NCBI GenBank assembly: GCA_929200455.1
Contig: CAKMZR010000096.1
Coordinates: 1-6,134 of the forward strand
DNA length: 6,134 bases
Direction: 5' to 3'
Source: an uncultured Alphaproteobacteria bacterium
GTDB taxonomy: Bacteria > Pseudomonadota > Alphaproteobacteria > CAKMZR01
Shown: one piece after another, positions 5,509 to 6,134 of the stretch
Layout of the letters: each line of letters begins with the position of its first letter
Position numbering within the stretch: the stretch's first letter is position 1
Position numbers and translations under genes: made by a program
The notes under the pieces: model-generated
The model's database searches: none
Seen by the model: the letters and a program-made list of their open reading frames with translations, nothing else
What the model was told of the DNA's origin: nothing

Positions 5509-6134
5509 GGGGTCATGGTCGTGAGGGAGGGGGGGGAGGGGGAGAAGGTGTGAACCGTCGTAATTTGATGGTGATGGGGGGTTATGGGGTGATGTTGACT
5601 CTTTTGGGGGGTCGATTGTATTGGTTGCAGATAAAGGAGGGAGACAAGTACAAGCGTCTGGGAGAAAGGAATCGGATAGGGATTCGGCTGTTGTCGCCGG
5701 AGCGTGGTTTGGTGACGGATAGGCTAGGGAGGGAATTGGCGTTGAATTATCCTGTGGTGAGAATATCTGTGATTCCGCGTGAGGCCCCTGATTTGGAAGG
5801 TGTTTTGCGGTCTTTATCGGATTATTTGGTTTTGGGTTCTGATCGGATAGGGGCGTTATTGGAAAAGGCGCGTGGTCGTCCGTCATTTTTGCCGTTATTG
5901 ATAGCGGATAAGGTTTCGTGGGAGGAGGTTGCACAGATAGCGGTTCGTGTGCATGAGATGCCGGGAGTCCAAATTGAGGGAGGGTTTCGGAGGGACTATC
6001 CTTATGGTTCTTTATTTGCACATGTGTTGGGTTATACGGGACACATGGATCTTTCGAGGGGGGGTGAGGAGAGTTTGTATGCACGCCTTCCGTCGCCTAG
6101 GGTGGGTAAGAGTGGGATGGAGCGAGTATTGGAT
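5505..6134 (+). CDS. mrdA: Penicillin-binding protein 2 (peptidoglycan transpeptidase), N-terminal 210 codons, cut by the right edge
   Basis: PBP2 is the class B transpeptidase of the rod elongasome; it crosslinks new side-wall peptidoglycan and partners with RodA. The frame is open from ATG 5505 to the window end. A short Gly-rich cytoplasmic tail (six consecutive Gly at 8-13) leads to NRRN and one membrane anchor at about 21-42. The periplasmic pedestal then begins with ERNRIGIRLLSPERGLVTDR (54-73), a typical PBP2 block with the P-x-R-G-x-x-x-D-R pattern. Further family blocks are VVRISVIPREAPDLE (84-98), VQIEGGFRRDYPYGSLFAHV (155-174), LGYTGH (175-180) and VGKSGMERVLD (200-210), which precedes the transpeptidase domain. 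The catalytic SxxK, SxN and KTG motifs lie beyond the window (family length about 600). The ATG overlaps the mreD stop and has a good Shine-Dalgarno; GTG 5550 (residue 16) is a plausible second start. rodA would be expected next. Confidence 0.92.
   Translation, partial: MRGHGREGGGGGGEGVNRRNLMVMGGYGVMLTLLGGRLYWLQIKEGDKYKRLGERNRIGIRLLSPERGLVTDRLGRELALNYPVVRISVIPREAPDLEGVLRSLSDYLVLGSDRIGALLEKARGRPSFLPLLIADKVSWEEVAQIAVRVHEMPGVQIEGGFRRDYPYGSLFAHVLGYTGHMDLSRGGEESLYARLPSPRVGKSGMERVLD
5525..5542 (+). repeat. Poly-G tract and canonical G-quadruplex motif in the first codons of mrdA
   Basis: The sequence is GGGAGGGGGGGGAGGGGG: runs of 3, 8 and 5 G separated by single A. It satisfies the G3+N1-7 rule four times (5525-5527, 5529-5531, 5534-5536, 5538-5540) and is on the mRNA-sense strand, starting 20 bases after the A of the mrdA ATG. 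It encodes Gly codons 8-13. Formation of a quadruplex in the cell is inference. Confidence 0.75.

Noticed and set aside
5449..6084. Minus-strand ORF of 211 codons opposite mrdA
   Set aside because: mrdA on the other strand has clear PBP2 blocks throughout, and this product is a Pro/Ser/His-rich antisense shadow.

Overview
The window looks like a chromosomal segment of an alphaproteobacterium. The evidence is the combination of an ETF-ubiquinone oxidoreductase, a TPR lipoprotein of the type that follows it in Alphaproteobacteria, ispE, and a family-4 uracil-DNA glycosylase of the PWRPPGNR/YWRPPGNR type. I cannot name a genus. By eye the G+C is near one half. There is no phage, insertion sequence, CRISPR array or structural RNA in the window; it is dense housekeeping sequence with six protein genes, two of them cut by the window edges.

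Left two thirds (about 1-3831, minus strand): a co-directional group read right to left. It begins with ETF-QO (2146-3831), which feeds electrons from flavoprotein dehydrogenases into the quinone pool. An outer-envelope TPR lipoprotein (373-2145) follows with its ATG directly after the ETF-QO stop codon. The N-terminal 105 codons of ispE (MEP isoprenoid pathway) come next and run off the left edge.

Middle (3832-4058): a 227-base divergent intergenic region. It carries a good sigma70-like promoter facing right, a weaker one facing left, and a near match to the alphaproteobacterial LexA box.

Right third (4059-6134, plus strand): a tightly overlapping set of a family-4 uracil-DNA glycosylase, mreD and mrdA (PBP2, 5' 210 codons only). 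mreD and mrdA belong to the rod-elongation machinery. Here mreB and mreC are not directly upstream, and mreD instead overlaps the end of the DNA-repair gene by 8 bases.

The most striking property is compositional. The plus strand is G/T-rich throughout, whichever strand codes. Plus-strand genes therefore use G/T-rich codons (TTG Leu, many Val, Gly and Trp), and minus-strand genes use C/A-rich codons (CTC Leu, many Pro, Thr, Ser, Asn and Gln). This produces several long spurious antisense ORFs. A perfect G-quadruplex-type motif in the first codons of mrdA is the best small-scale oddity. I see no convincing novel multi-gene system.
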